Virus record (IMG/VR): IMGVR_UViG_3300026183_000930
Coordinates: 1 to 64,000 of that record
Source: a virus
Strand: one strand, 5' to 3'
Length of the DNA stretch: 64,000 bases
The notes below the pieces were generated by a model. That model did not search any database. It saw only the letters and a list, made by a program, of their open reading frames with translations, and was not told where the DNA came from. The number at the start of each line of letters is the position of its first letter. Position 1 is the stretch's first letter. Position numbers and translations under genes: made by a program. Below, in pieces: positions 46,514-54,469 of this stretch.

Positions 46514-47503
46514 CTATAACACTAATTCTGTTATGTGTCTATCAATTTTAGAGTCAAACAACAGTTTTTTATTGTGTCTTAATCTTTGTTCTAAATTATT
46601 AATCACAGGTTTTTCTTTAATAAACTTTTCTAATTCGTTAACAGCACCAATATATCTCAGCACATGATCAGTTTGGTTATCATAGATATGATCTATAACA
46701 TCATCAAACACATCAAATCCTTGCTGTCTAAAATAACTCACAGTACCTGGTAATGCTATCCATATTGGTATTTGCAAATTGGCAAAAGCCTTATATGATT
46801 TTTCAGTAACAAACAAAAGGTCATAATTTAATTCTTCAGCAGTGTAACTGTGTGCGTATCCTACATCATTGGTGTGTCCATACGACTCAGTTATTAAAGA
46901 CACTAGAATATTTTGATATAAACTATTGCTTTGTTCTCTATCGTTACGACTATGCTCATTGTCAAACTCATAATCAATCACAAGTTTCTTATTATTTGTA
47001 TAAAGGTCTTTTATATAGTTTACTGATTGTTTGTCTGTTTGCCATGTTTCAAGTTGTTTGAGGTCATTATCATAATTGCCATGATATCTGTTTAACAAAC
47101 TAACTTTGCCTAATGACATTAGATTTCTTTTATATAGTTCACTAACAACAAACATTCTGTGAAGTTTTGATGTTGCGTTCAAACAGATAAAATTATACTT
47201 GGTTGATACTGTATCATTTAAATGTATACTATTATTTGTAATACTGTAAACATACTCATAACGAAAATAGTCAAATGGCTTGCAATTTTTACATTCAAAG
47301 TTAAGATTACCATGTAACAAAATTTTATCAGTGCCAGAAATGCTTTTAATAAATTTTTTATTTTTGTGTACATAGCCTTCATAAAAGTTAAAAACTTTAT
47401 ACTTGCTTTCATGCTTGGTTATACTACTACTAATATCTGATAAAGGATACACTGAATCTCCCAACATTTGTTTGATTAGACTTTTATTATTAAAGTTTGT
47501 CAT
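46514..47503 (-). CDS. Glycosyltransferase-like protein
   Basis: 329 residues. LLFVTEKSYKAFANLQIPIWIALPGTVSYFRQQGFDVFDDV is broken here into parts: the VTEK and ALPG segments match the same C-terminal region in 30567-31928. This is like the donor-binding half of GT-B fucosyltransferase-type enzymes. A CxxC pair lies near residue 72. The N-terminal half is divergent. It overlaps the SGNH-like gene by 4 nt. Confidence 0.55.
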   Translation of the reverse strand: MTNFNNKSLIKQMLGDSVYPLSDISSSITKHESKYKVFNFYEGYVHKNKKFIKSISGTDKILLHGNLNFECKNCKPFDYFRYEYVYSITNNSIHLNDTVSTKYNFICLNATSKLHRMFVVSELYKRNLMSLGKVSLLNRYHGNYDNDLKQLETWQTDKQSVNYIKDLYTNNKKLVIDYEFDNEHSRNDREQSNSLYQNILVSLITESYGHTNDVGYAHSYTAEELNYDLLFVTEKSYKAFANLQIPIWIALPGTVSYFRQQGFDVFDDVIDHIYDNQTDHVLRYIGAVNELEKFIKEKPVINNLEQRLRHNKKLLFDSKIDRHITELVL

Positions 47504-48285
47504 AGTTTTGCTTTTTTATTTCTAAAATCTTGTTGCTCTGTTTTCCATTCTGGCGTTTGTGTGTCTACTGGGTTGTTCCATATTTTATTGTTCCATTCCA
47601 ACATCCAACTTTTTGATTTGTCAGATATAGTTATTTCAGTCAGTACAGTTTCAATATACTGAACATGTTCTTCAGGTGTTGGGTGCAATTCTTCTTGTGG
47701 CTTTCCATTGGTTATAGTGGTTGGTCTTGATTTAGAATGCCAATCATTTTGAAATACAACTTCAAAATAACTTTTTCTTATATCCGGAAAAAGATTTTGG
47801 TATAACTGGTACACTTCATTGTATGAGTTATTCATTTTGGTGTTCCATTGATTAAACATTTTTTCAATTGGTACCATGCTTAAAAAATACCAAGTACATC
47901 CTGACAGTCTAAGAATATCCCTAACTGCTTTTATATAAGCACAGTCTCTAACAAAAAATCCTTCTTGATCGCAGTAGTTTTTTACAAATTGCTTATCGTA
48001 ATATGTTTGAGTGTATATGTTTCCAGAATTTAACCAGTCTTGATTTATTCTTCTGTCTTCACGCATTACATTGGTCCAACACACAATCACTAAATCATCT
48101 TTGTTAAATTTGTAGTGTTGGTCCGCTTGTGAAACATGATTGAATGCAAAGTGATTGCCACTGCCACTAGAACCATAATTGTAGTATTCTGGCATGTCGT
48201 AGCCAACAGCATCTGCCCAAGTAGGCCAAATATAATTTGTAAAACTGCAACCAAATGCAAAAAATCTTTTAAACATATTCTTCAT
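47500..48285 (-). CDS. SGNH/GDSL-like hydrolase
   Basis: 261 residues. FAFGCSFT at the N-terminus supplies the block-I nucleophile Ser, YGSSGSGNH the Gly/Asn oxyanion blocks, and LHPTPEEH a block-V-like His. This resembles SGNH esterases or acyltransferases acting on glycans. Paired with a second SGNH-like gene upstream (17 nt overlap) and a glycosyltransferase-like gene downstream, suggesting glycan decoration. Confidence 0.7.
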   Translation of the reverse strand: MKNMFKRFFAFGCSFTNYIWPTWADAVGYDMPEYYNYGSSGSGNHFAFNHVSQADQHYKFNKDDLVIVCWTNVMREDRRINQDWLNSGNIYTQTYYDKQFVKNYCDQEGFFVRDCAYIKAVRDILRLSGCTWYFLSMVPIEKMFNQWNTKMNNSYNEVYQLYQNLFPDIRKSYFEVVFQNDWHSKSRPTTITNGKPQEELHPTPEEHVQYIETVLTEITISDKSKSWMLEWNNKIWNNPVDTQTPEWKTEQQDFRNKKAKL

Positions 48286-49036
48286 TCTTTATCTTATCAA
48301 GTGTATACTTCAATGAGTAATCTTGTTCTACTTTACCAAAGTGTGATAAGTCTCTAGCCAAATCTTTTTTATAGTCTGCTTGATAATTTAATCTTCCAGT
48401 TGGTATCACAATTAAATTTATACTGTTTTGTTTACACTGTTGTTTAATAAATTCAAGCATAGAATATCGGTACCACTTGCTATTACTATCATCTATTATA
48501 TCAATTAATGGTCTTGATTCATTGATTTTGCAACTCATTAGCTCTTCTTGTTCAAATTGGCAAGTTGAAACCACAGTCTCTTGATCCCACCAATTGAATC
48601 TTTCCATAGGTGGTTCTTTTAATACAACAGTTTTTGGTTTCAATATTGGTATCCAATAGCACAATCTTTGAGCCACGTGTTGCCAATCTGCGCCACCGCA
48701 GGCAATGTTATGATAAGGAACGTTTAATTGTTCTGCCACACGCGATGCCCATAATACATCTAGAGAAAGCCCAACTCCTACAGTTTGACTGCAACCTGTA
48801 AACAGCATTTCACAAGGTATATCAAAACTGTCACATCTGTACCCATGCTCATTGAAACTGTAAGTTATTTCTTTATCAAGCCACCCATTCATTTCAAGCA
48901 GTTTTTTAGTTTTTTTATCTGCAATATGTTTGTTAAAAGATTTTTCACTATCCATATCCAGCCAGAAATGAGTAGAATTTCCACAACGTTCGTAATGAGA
49001 TCTTCCCCAAATTTTTAATATTTTTTTTTGCTTCAT
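48269..49036 (-). CDS. SGNH-like protein, second copy
   Basis: 255 residues. MLFTGCSQTVGVGL supplies a block-I GCS motif near residue 80, NIACGGADWQH the Gly block, and a C-terminal DLSHFG the Asp-x-x-His pair. The N-terminal 70 residues are an extra domain, giving layout GCS in the middle rather than at the start. Late octamer at 49079-49086. Together with the neighbour it may modify a carbohydrate; substrate unknown. Confidence 0.65.
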   Translation of the reverse strand: MKQKKILKIWGRSHYERCGNSTHFWLDMDSEKSFNKHIADKKTKKLLEMNGWLDKEITYSFNEHGYRCDSFDIPCEMLFTGCSQTVGVGLSLDVLWASRVAEQLNVPYHNIACGGADWQHVAQRLCYWIPILKPKTVVLKEPPMERFNWWDQETVVSTCQFEQEELMSCKINESRPLIDIIDDSNSKWYRYSMLEFIKQQCKQNSINLIVIPTGRLNYQADYKKDLARDLSHFGKVEQDYSLKYTLDKIKNEEYV

Positions 49037-49078
49037 TGGTGTCCTTTTTTTATTAACTTTTTAAAGCATATCATTATC

Positions 49079-49086
49079 TATTTATC
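49079..49086 (-). promoter_or_regulatory. T4-type late octamer for the SGNH-to-M15 run
   Basis: GATAAATA on the minus strand, 42 nt upstream of the ATG at 49036. Confidence 0.6.
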
Positions 49087-49092
49087 TGCCAT

Positions 49093-49100
49093 ATTAAATA
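49093..49100 (+). promoter_or_regulatory. Late-type octamer for the 153-aa gene
   Basis: ATTAAATA, 20 nt before the ATG at 49121, with AAAAGGT between; divergent from the octamer at 49079-49086. Confidence 0.5.
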
Positions 49101-49120
49101 CACAAAAGGTACTTACTTAG

Positions 49121-49582
49121 ATGTCAAACTCTTATTGTTTTAAATTAATTCCTAATAAAAATGTAATGGGTCATACCTATACCTGTTTAGAAGATGATAT
49201 TAATTTAAAAGCATGGCAAAATATCAGCAGTGCCACATTCTTTGATATTAAAATTGTTCCTAGGTTTGATATAGATGTTTATAAACCTATCTTAACAAAA
49301 ATTAAAGAAATTATCAAAACAAAAGATTGTGTTGTTCATTTTTCAAATGAGTTCACAGATAGATGGACAACTAAACACGAAAAGTTTTTTTGGGAGCTTT
49401 TAAAAAGACTTGAAGGAGAAAAATTTTCTCTGGAACTTCAAGTAAGGCCGTTGTTAGCAGGACATTATGATAATTTAATTGAAAAGATAAAAAACTACGC
49501 TTCTAGCAATAACATCTTGTTTTGTGAATTTTCTATATCAAGAACAAATTTTGTTGAACACACCCTTTACAAAAATTATTGA
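49121..49582 (+). CDS. Hypothetical protein, 153 aa
   Basis: A soluble alpha-beta protein with several Phe and Lys-rich helices; no signal peptide. AAAAGGT upstream. No catalytic motif recognised. It converges on the basic 29-residue gene. Confidence 0.65.
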   Translation: MSNSYCFKLIPNKNVMGHTYTCLEDDINLKAWQNISSATFFDIKIVPRFDIDVYKPILTKIKEIIKTKDCVVHFSNEFTDRWTTKHEKFFWELLKRLEGEKFSLELQVRPLLAGHYDNLIEKIKNYASSNNILFCEFSISRTNFVEHTLYKNY

Positions 49583-49632
49583 ATACAGGTAGGTTGTCGT
49601 AAAAAGAAATAACAAAATTTACTAATTTTGAA

Positions 49633-49722
49633 TTATCTTTTCTTTTTGTTTCTTCTTCTGGCTCGTCTTTTTTTAGAGCCTCTTTTTCGTCTACCACGAT
49701 GTGTTTTATCTTGTCTTGCCAT
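49633..49722 (-). CDS. 29-aa Arg/Lys-rich micro-protein
   Basis: Seventeen or so of 29 residues are Arg or Lys, with no acidic residue after position 5. A perfect late octamer TATAAATA (49731-49738) lies 8 nt upstream, which makes expression likely despite the short length. Its composition recalls protamine-like DNA-condensing peptides or small ribosomal peptides such as bTHX. Neither is proven. Confidence 0.55.
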   Translation of the reverse strand: MARQDKTHRGRRKRGSKKRRARRRNKKKR

Positions 49723-49730
49723 AGTGAGCG

Positions 49731-49738
49731 TATTTATA
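49731..49738 (-). promoter_or_regulatory. T4-type late promoter for the basic micro-protein
   Basis: Perfect TATAAATA on the minus strand, 8 nt before the ATG. Confidence 0.8.
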
Positions 49739-49750
49739 ACTCAGTCAAAA

Positions 49751-49790
49751 AAAAGCCCCGGACTAGTGTAACCAAATGTTACTGCCGGGG
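49751..49790 (-). terminator. Intrinsic terminator at the end of the hairpin array
   Basis: CCCCGG (49756-49761) pairs with CCGGGG (49785-49790), with an inner GTAAC/GTTAC stem. Eight A residues on the plus strand give a U run on the minus strand, so a minus-strand transcript coming from the hairpin array would end here. Confidence 0.85.
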
Positions 49791-49822
49791 TAAACAAAAA
49801 TACTTTTTTGTCTGTTATCATA

Positions 49823-50123
49823 TTCGAGCTTGTTGGCAGAATTTTATAAGCCTTTTTAAGAACATTCGTTCCGCTAACTGCCAGCTCGAACAATATGAGC
49901 ATTTTTAAACTACTGGAGTCGCTCAAAGCAAAGACATTTTTAAGCCACTATAGCCGTCTTTAAATAAAGGCACTCTTTATATCCTAAACGGAAGCCTTTT
50001 AAATGTAAGCCTTTTTACTTGCTACTGCATCGCTTACTAAAACGAAAGCCTATTTAAACTACTAGAGTCGCTTTCAATACTTGCTAAAGCATTTTTAAAC
50101 CTAAGTCGCTTTGTGTTGCAAGT
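49823..50123. repeat. Tandem array of hairpins with conserved loops and differing stems
   Basis: At least six units. Stems: TTCGAGCT/AGCTCGAA plus GGCAG/CTGCC (49823-49890), TGAGC/GCTCA (49896-49925), AAAGAC/GTCTTT (49930-49961), GTAAGC/GCTTAC (50005-50037), GAAAGC/GCTTTC (50044-50075) and AAAGC/GCTTT (50086-50112) inside ACTTGC/GCAAGT (50079-50123). Loops are about 20 nt and share a core like ATTTTTAAACTACTGGAGTC. Stems differ between units yet stay complementary, as expected when pairing is selected. No reading frame covers the array. Confidence 0.8.
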
Positions 50124-50272
50124 GTAATTAGTTATGACCTAAGATTGTTCTATATGTATCCAGTTAATATTTTTTTTATTAACACATCATATATCTGTTA
50201 TACTGCTTTTTTATTTTGCCACTTGGCCAATTAAGTAATTGTGCAATGAATGTTTGAACAGGAGATACTACT
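50124..50272. other. AT-rich gap upstream of the acidic gene
   Basis: No gene. Contains AT-rich runs and a TATACT-like -10 near 50197 on the plus strand without a good -35. I see no convincing promoter for the hairpin array on the minus strand here. Confidence 0.35.
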
Positions 50273-50587
50273 ATGGACAGGAACAAAATAGAACAGTTAG
50301 AAGAAAGACTTGATGAACTTGAAACAAAACTTGACGACATCATGTCTGTGCTGGAAATGGATAATGAGCATGATGATTACGAGTACGAAAATGATGAGCA
50401 TGACAATGAAGATGAAATTTGTGAAGATTGTTATGAGGCTCCATGTGCTTGTTACAACCATGATGATGAAGACAACGATTTTGAAGATGATGAAGATGAG
50501 GACGAAGAATACGTAGACGAAAACGATTGGGATTCATCTAATGATGATGAAGACGAAGATGAATATGACGACGAAAATGACAAATAA
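50273..50587 (+). CDS. Acidic protein with coiled coil and Cys cluster, 104 aa
   Basis: Residues 1-28 form a heptad-like coiled coil (IEQLEERLDELETKLDDI). Then comes an acidic stretch, a cysteine cluster CxxCxxxxCxC near 50-59, and a C-terminal run of Asp/Glu/Tyr. AGGAGATAC precedes the ATG. Strong negative charge fits a DNA mimic or a metal-dependent protein inhibitor; neither is shown. A 10-bp hairpin follows the stop. Confidence 0.7.
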   Translation: MDRNKIEQLEERLDELETKLDDIMSVLEMDNEHDDYEYENDEHDNEDEICEDCYEAPCACYNHDDEDNDFEDDEDEDEEYVDENDWDSSNDDEDEDEYDDENDK

Positions 50588-50602
50588 ATCACTTATTACT
50601 AG

Positions 50603-50625
50603 GTCAGCATAGTTTCTATGCTGAC
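50603..50625. terminator. Perfect hairpin after the acidic gene
   Basis: GTCAGCATAG and CTATGCTGAC form a 10-bp stem with a 3-nt loop. The following sequence is only weakly T-rich, so termination efficiency is uncertain. Confidence 0.65.
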
Positions 50626-50666
50626 TATAGTAAAACATTATAAAAATTAATAATATTAATTAACTG

Positions 50667-50695
50667 TTGACACCCTTGTAAATTTAATATACTAT
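50667..50695 (+). promoter_or_regulatory. Sigma70-type promoter for the oxygenase-like operon
   Basis: TTGACA, 17-bp spacer, TACTAT (or TATACT at 15 bp) on the plus strand. A TAAATA octamer-like word also ends 6 nt before the ATG at 50723. Confidence 0.7.
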
Positions 50696-50722
50696 GTAAC
50701 AAATACAAGGTAAATATGAATT

Positions 50723-51277
50723 ATGTTGTGGTATAAAAAATTCAAAATAAGTATGCCTCAGGATTTGAAAAACGTTTGTAAAACTTACATAACTCAATTT
50801 GATCATGAACCTTTTTGGACATACAAATCAGTGGCTGATTCTAAATTATGGACAGTGCCACCACTAGGACCAAACAGAGTCAGAATGTACGATATTGTTC
50901 CAAATGAAACATTAGAACAATTTGAAAAAATGAGAAAACTAGTGACTGACATTTCTATGCTAGATGTTGAAGATAAGTTACCAGTCACTACCTTATGGGA
51001 ATATGACGAAAAGTTTACTCATTGCCCAGTACACATTGACCACGGAGGAGAACACACAGGATCATTAATAAACTCTATATCAGGCAATTTTAAACTGCAT
51101 TTGCATTCCAAAGACAAACAAGATGCACCTATTATAGATACAGTTGATGTAGATGAGTCAACTCTACTTGCATTAAATAACACTGAATTTCCACATTCAG
51201 TTGAAGGACAAGGATTACTGTTGGTGTTTGGCACAGATAAAAAAATAAATCCACAGGAGTATTTTGCAGATGTATGA
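50723..51277 (+). CDS. Fe(II)/2OG oxygenase-like beta-helix protein 1
   Basis: 184 residues. HxD in PVHIDHGG (around residue 111) and a distal His in EFPHSVEG followed by GLLLVFG fit a double-stranded beta-helix with a 2-His-1-Asp metal site. The N-terminal 80 residues are a separate cap. It is related in layout to the next gene. Substrate unknown; the downstream TauD-like gene suggests a joint oxidative pathway. Confidence 0.55.
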   Translation: MLWYKKFKISMPQDLKNVCKTYITQFDHEPFWTYKSVADSKLWTVPPLGPNRVRMYDIVPNETLEQFEKMRKLVTDISMLDVEDKLPVTTLWEYDEKFTHCPVHIDHGGEHTGSLINSISGNFKLHLHSKDKQDAPIIDTVDVDESTLLALNNTEFPHSVEGQGLLLVFGTDKKINPQEYFADV

Positions 51278-51779
51278 TTTAGAAAATTACAATTGGTGTC
51301 ATGTACAAGATTATAACGTTGAACAATTTGACTTGCCAACATTTATAGATGCCAACAAACAAACATCAGATGGCACATGGTGGAACATATACGAAAGCAG
51401 AGAACAATTCAGCGAACACACAGCTCAATTGAGAAAAGAATTAGAAACTATGTTTGATGATGAATTTCCATACATGGGAGTATGGGATTACTATCCAGGG
51501 TTTGTTGATATTCAAGGACCACACTTTGATAAAGGCAATTTAGAAAATGCAGTTATTTTTATGGTACCAAGGGGTGAACTTACAGTCACACTGCATGATC
51601 CAGAAAACAAAGAAGTACTTGATTCTAAAACACTGTCTGGTAATAACATAATGGTGTTACATCATACAAAGTTCATGCACGATGTCAAAGGAGTTGGTGA
51701 ACTAGTAGTTTTTGGATTATCTAAAAAGTTTGACACAGAAAAGTTTTTTAAAAAAGACAAACTGTCTTTTGAAAAGTAG
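51270..51779 (+). CDS. Fe(II)/2OG oxygenase-like beta-helix protein 2
   Basis: 169 residues from ATG 51270, which overlaps the upstream stop region and has GGAG 15 nt upstream; a TTG at 51264 is also possible. GPHFDKGN gives HxD and KFMHDVKGVGELVVFG gives the distal His. The order and spacing match the preceding protein, so the two probably arose by duplication. An Arg is not obvious at the 2OG position, so cofactor use is uncertain. Confidence 0.55.
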   Translation: MYDLENYNWCHVQDYNVEQFDLPTFIDANKQTSDGTWWNIYESREQFSEHTAQLRKELETMFDDEFPYMGVWDYYPGFVDIQGPHFDKGNLENAVIFMVPRGELTVTLHDPENKEVLDSKTLSGNNIMVLHHTKFMHDVKGVGELVVFGLSKKFDTEKFFKKDKLSFEK

Positions 51780-51798
51780 TAAACAGTTAGGCATATAA

Positions 51799-52662
51799 AT
51801 GCAAACAATTAACATACCAATAATAGATGATGTGTACAGTGTTCTAGAACAACAAAAATACATGTTGCCTTACGACAAAGGTCAAGCACTCAAAGAACTA
51901 GAATCAGTTGAAACTGCTCACAGAAAATGGGTCAATGAAATTGTCGATCTATCAGACTTTCCACACTGTTACTTTGTTAATGGTCTAGAAGATGCTATAC
52001 ATCATTGGAAACTTACAGAAACACGACCATGGCAAAAACTTGAAGGCGAATATGACTATCCTGATACTATAGGTGAATCAGCCACAGTGTGTTGTGATGT
52101 GCCAGGACAGTATATGAATCAAGAACTTGGCAGATCAGCCATACCTGCAGATGTTAAAAATGATAGACCTTTGTATCTATCAATACCTTCTCATGCAGAT
52201 GGAAATTTTTTTAGTCCTAAGCCAATCAATGCTCCAGTGATACTTGATTGTTCCTTTGTTGGATCCACAAATATTCAAACAATAAATGTTCCAAAAAACA
52301 CTGAACAAGTTTTCTTTGATTTCACAAGAGGGTTTGGAAAAGTTGTACAAGGTATTGGTTTGGTTTATACCAAACAGCCACATGCTTCATTGGAGAAACT
52401 AAAAGAATTGGAAAATTGGAATTACATTGGTGTAAAAATAATTAATTCATTAATATCTAACTTTGCAGTAGATGAAATGTGGAACAGACACAAAGACCAA
52501 CAATTTAAAATTTGCAATGATCATAATATCAAACCGGCTGATTGCTTTTACATGGCAACATCAAGACATGAAGATTATAAAAATCATAGACTAATGAGAT
52601 GGAACGACACTGCAAAAATTTGCATCACCTCATTGTTTGATAAATATAATAAACGGAGATAA
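51799..52662 (+). CDS. Unknown protein, weak PLP-aminotransferase-like features
   Basis: 287 residues. The middle region YLSIPSHADGNFF...DCSFVGST and later VFFDFTRGFGKVVQGIGLVYTK recall the region around the PLP-Lys in fold-type I aminotransferases (S/T-x-x-K-x-x-G then R-x-G), but conserved anchors are missing and the N-terminal part is short. I treat this as a suggestion only. Its place between oxygenase-like genes (18 nt and 8 nt gaps) implies one pathway. Confidence 0.4.
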   Translation: MQTINIPIIDDVYSVLEQQKYMLPYDKGQALKELESVETAHRKWVNEIVDLSDFPHCYFVNGLEDAIHHWKLTETRPWQKLEGEYDYPDTIGESATVCCDVPGQYMNQELGRSAIPADVKNDRPLYLSIPSHADGNFFSPKPINAPVILDCSFVGSTNIQTINVPKNTEQVFFDFTRGFGKVVQGIGLVYTKQPHASLEKLKELENWNYIGVKIINSLISNFAVDEMWNRHKDQQFKICNDHNIKPADCFYMATSRHEDYKNHRLMRWNDTAKICITSLFDKYNKRR

Positions 52663-52670
52663 AAATAAAA

Positions 52671-53543
52671 ATGAACAAACAGATACTAGATTATACAAAT
52701 GAAGAATTTACACAATTGGTAAATCAAATTGTGGACAAAGGTTCTATAGTATTACACGATCAAAATTTAACTAGACAACAACTTGCTGAAGTTTGTGCTA
52801 GAATGGGAGAAGTTGAAGAATTAGATTACTTTATGAATCCAAAAGATTCTCCACAGATCAGTATTGTGTCTGGTAAAGTTGTTGATGGTAAACCAATTGG
52901 TATGTTTGGTCCAACGGAATTAGAATGGCATGCCAACGGAACTGGTAGATACAACTTCAAAGAAATCTGTGTAAGTTTATATTGTGTTGAAGAATGTGTT
53001 GACACTGTGCTTTCTATTGTGGATCAGAAAAAAGCATTTGAAGAACTGTCAGAAGAAGATAAGAATTATTATCGTAATATAGACATACACTTGAATAATG
53101 AAAAAGGTGTGGCACCATCAATATGGAGAGACGATGGAATCTATTCAAAAGCATACAAAACAGTAGGCGAAGAAAGTTTTAGACAAGGTAAAGAACATTA
53201 CAAAGAAACAATTGATAGACGACCATTAGTTGCAAAACATCCTGTTGACGGCAAAGAATATTTTTATCCAATGTTCATATATCTTTACAAAGCATTCTAC
53301 AGAGATGGCAATGGTGCAGAAGTAGAAGACTTTGAAGCATTTAAAAATAAACTATACAATGTAATCACAAGATCAAAATATATGGTACACCATGTGTTTA
53401 GAAAAGGTGACCTGTTGTTTATGGATCAATTGTTAACTAGTCACAGAAGAAGTGCTGTCAAAAACAAAGATAGACAGTTGTGGAGAACAGCATTTGATTA
53501 TTCTAAATCAGTTACTGACTATAAACCAGTTATTTTTGAATAA
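52671..53543 (+). CDS. TauD/TfdA-type dioxygenase family protein with HxN motif
   Basis: 290 residues. The iron motif that is normally WHxD reads WHAN (H87, N89). The distal His is H258 (LLTSHRRS) with a 2OG-binding Arg at 272 (LWRTAFD), the usual TauD spacing. Replacing the Asp ligand by Asn would weaken iron binding or change chemistry, since related halogenases lose this ligand to open a halide site. Last gene of the operon. Confidence 0.7.
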   Translation: MNKQILDYTNEEFTQLVNQIVDKGSIVLHDQNLTRQQLAEVCARMGEVEELDYFMNPKDSPQISIVSGKVVDGKPIGMFGPTELEWHANGTGRYNFKEICVSLYCVEECVDTVLSIVDQKKAFEELSEEDKNYYRNIDIHLNNEKGVAPSIWRDDGIYSKAYKTVGEESFRQGKEHYKETIDRRPLVAKHPVDGKEYFYPMFIYLYKAFYRDGNGAEVEDFEAFKNKLYNVITRSKYMVHHVFRKGDLLFMDQLLTSHRRSAVKNKDRQLWRTAFDYSKSVTDYKPVIFE

Positions 53544-53549
53544 AATTAA

Positions 53550-53858
53550 TTAATCTTTATTAAGAATTCTACTAACGTTAGTTTCAACAACACGTTTGAG
53601 TTTTTCAATGTCAAGATAGATTTCAACATCTTTTGTGTTTTCCCAAAGTTTTGAAATTTCTTGATAGTTGACAACTCCTACATTAGGAGAAACTCCCTGT
53701 ATTTCTTCATTGGTTAAATCTTTGTGATCTCCGTTACTGTAAATTACTCTAACTCCTTTCACAAAACCAATAGGAACTTCTTGCGGGAATATTTCTCCTA
53801 ACAATTTATCAAATTCACCAGTGTCTTTATCTGGATCTGATGCTTTAAATTTACGCAT
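53550..53858 (-). CDS. Hypothetical protein, 102 aa
   Basis: An acidic N-terminal helix is followed by FVKGVRVIYSNGDHKDLTNEEI, beta-rich, and an amphipathic C-terminal helix. Its start overlaps the next gene by 8 nt. This gene order (three small genes ending with a Pro/Ala-rich protein) looks conserved among T4-like phages in my memory, but I cannot name it. Confidence 0.65.
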   Translation of the reverse strand: MRKFKASDPDKDTGEFDKLLGEIFPQEVPIGFVKGVRVIYSNGDHKDLTNEEIQGVSPNVGVVNYQEISKLWENTKDVEIYLDIEKLKRVVETNVSRILNKD

Positions 53859-54468
53859 TAGATTTTTCTTTTAGTAGTGGTGATGCAGGTGCACCTGATT
53901 TTGGTCTACCTCTAGGTCTTTTTGTTTCGTCATTTATACCTGGTGATATTGATTCTGCTTGAGCTCTTTTCTTTCTTGCATCTTCTTCCATTAGTTGTGC
54001 TTGAATGATAAGATTTCTAGCCTGACCTTTTCTTTCTTGTTCTTCAGTTAGTTCACCTTGAGGCGCACTAGGTCTCTGTAACTCTGCCACATCCGGTGAT
54101 GGTGCTAACGCTTCAGTGACATTTTTTAAATTTGTGTTGTGCTCTACTAGAGTGATTTCTTTGTTTGGTGCTGGTGTCAATACAATTTCTTCAACTGGTA
54201 CTTTAGTTAACCAGTTTTTTCTATGAAGTGTTTGTAAAATGCTTTCACCATCAAAGAAGTATTTTCTATTTAGAACATCATAACAATCATTGTTTGCCTG
54301 TGCTTCAAGTGATTCAATTGCACTCATTAGTCCGTCATGATATCTGTCTAACAGAGTTCCTGTGTCAACCACAAGAGCATTAGCAGTATCATTTGGAACT
54401 TCTCTAAAGACTACAACATACTTTCTTTTTGATTTAGAGTTGTAACCTAAATGTTTCAAATGGGCCAT
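53851..54468 (-). CDS. Conserved-type phage protein with AT-hook-like motif, 205 aa
   Basis: The start at 54468 has AAGGAGAATAAT upstream; the frame extends to 54645 only by reading the neighbour's repeats in another frame. The N-terminal domain has a Lys-rich strand then VFREVPNDTANALVVDTG. The C-terminal tail contains KRPRGRPKS, an AT-hook-like GRP core for the DNA minor groove. Role unknown. Confidence 0.65.
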   Translation of the reverse strand: MAHLKHLGYNSKSKRKYVVVFREVPNDTANALVVDTGTLLDRYHDGLMSAIESLEAQANNDCYDVLNRKYFFDGESILQTLHRKNWLTKVPVEEIVLTPAPNKEITLVEHNTNLKNVTEALAPSPDVAELQRPSAPQGELTEEQERKGQARNLIIQAQLMEEDARKKRAQAESISPGINDETKRPRGRPKSGAPASPLLKEKSNA

Positions 54469-54469
54469 A

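Noticed and set aside
49823-50123. CRISPR array
   Set aside because: Unit stems differ and there are no unique spacers of constant length; the loops are conserved instead of the stems.
50310-50537. Met-rich and His-rich frames over the acidic gene
   Set aside because: Out-of-frame readings of GAT/GAA-rich codons of the acidic protein on both strands.
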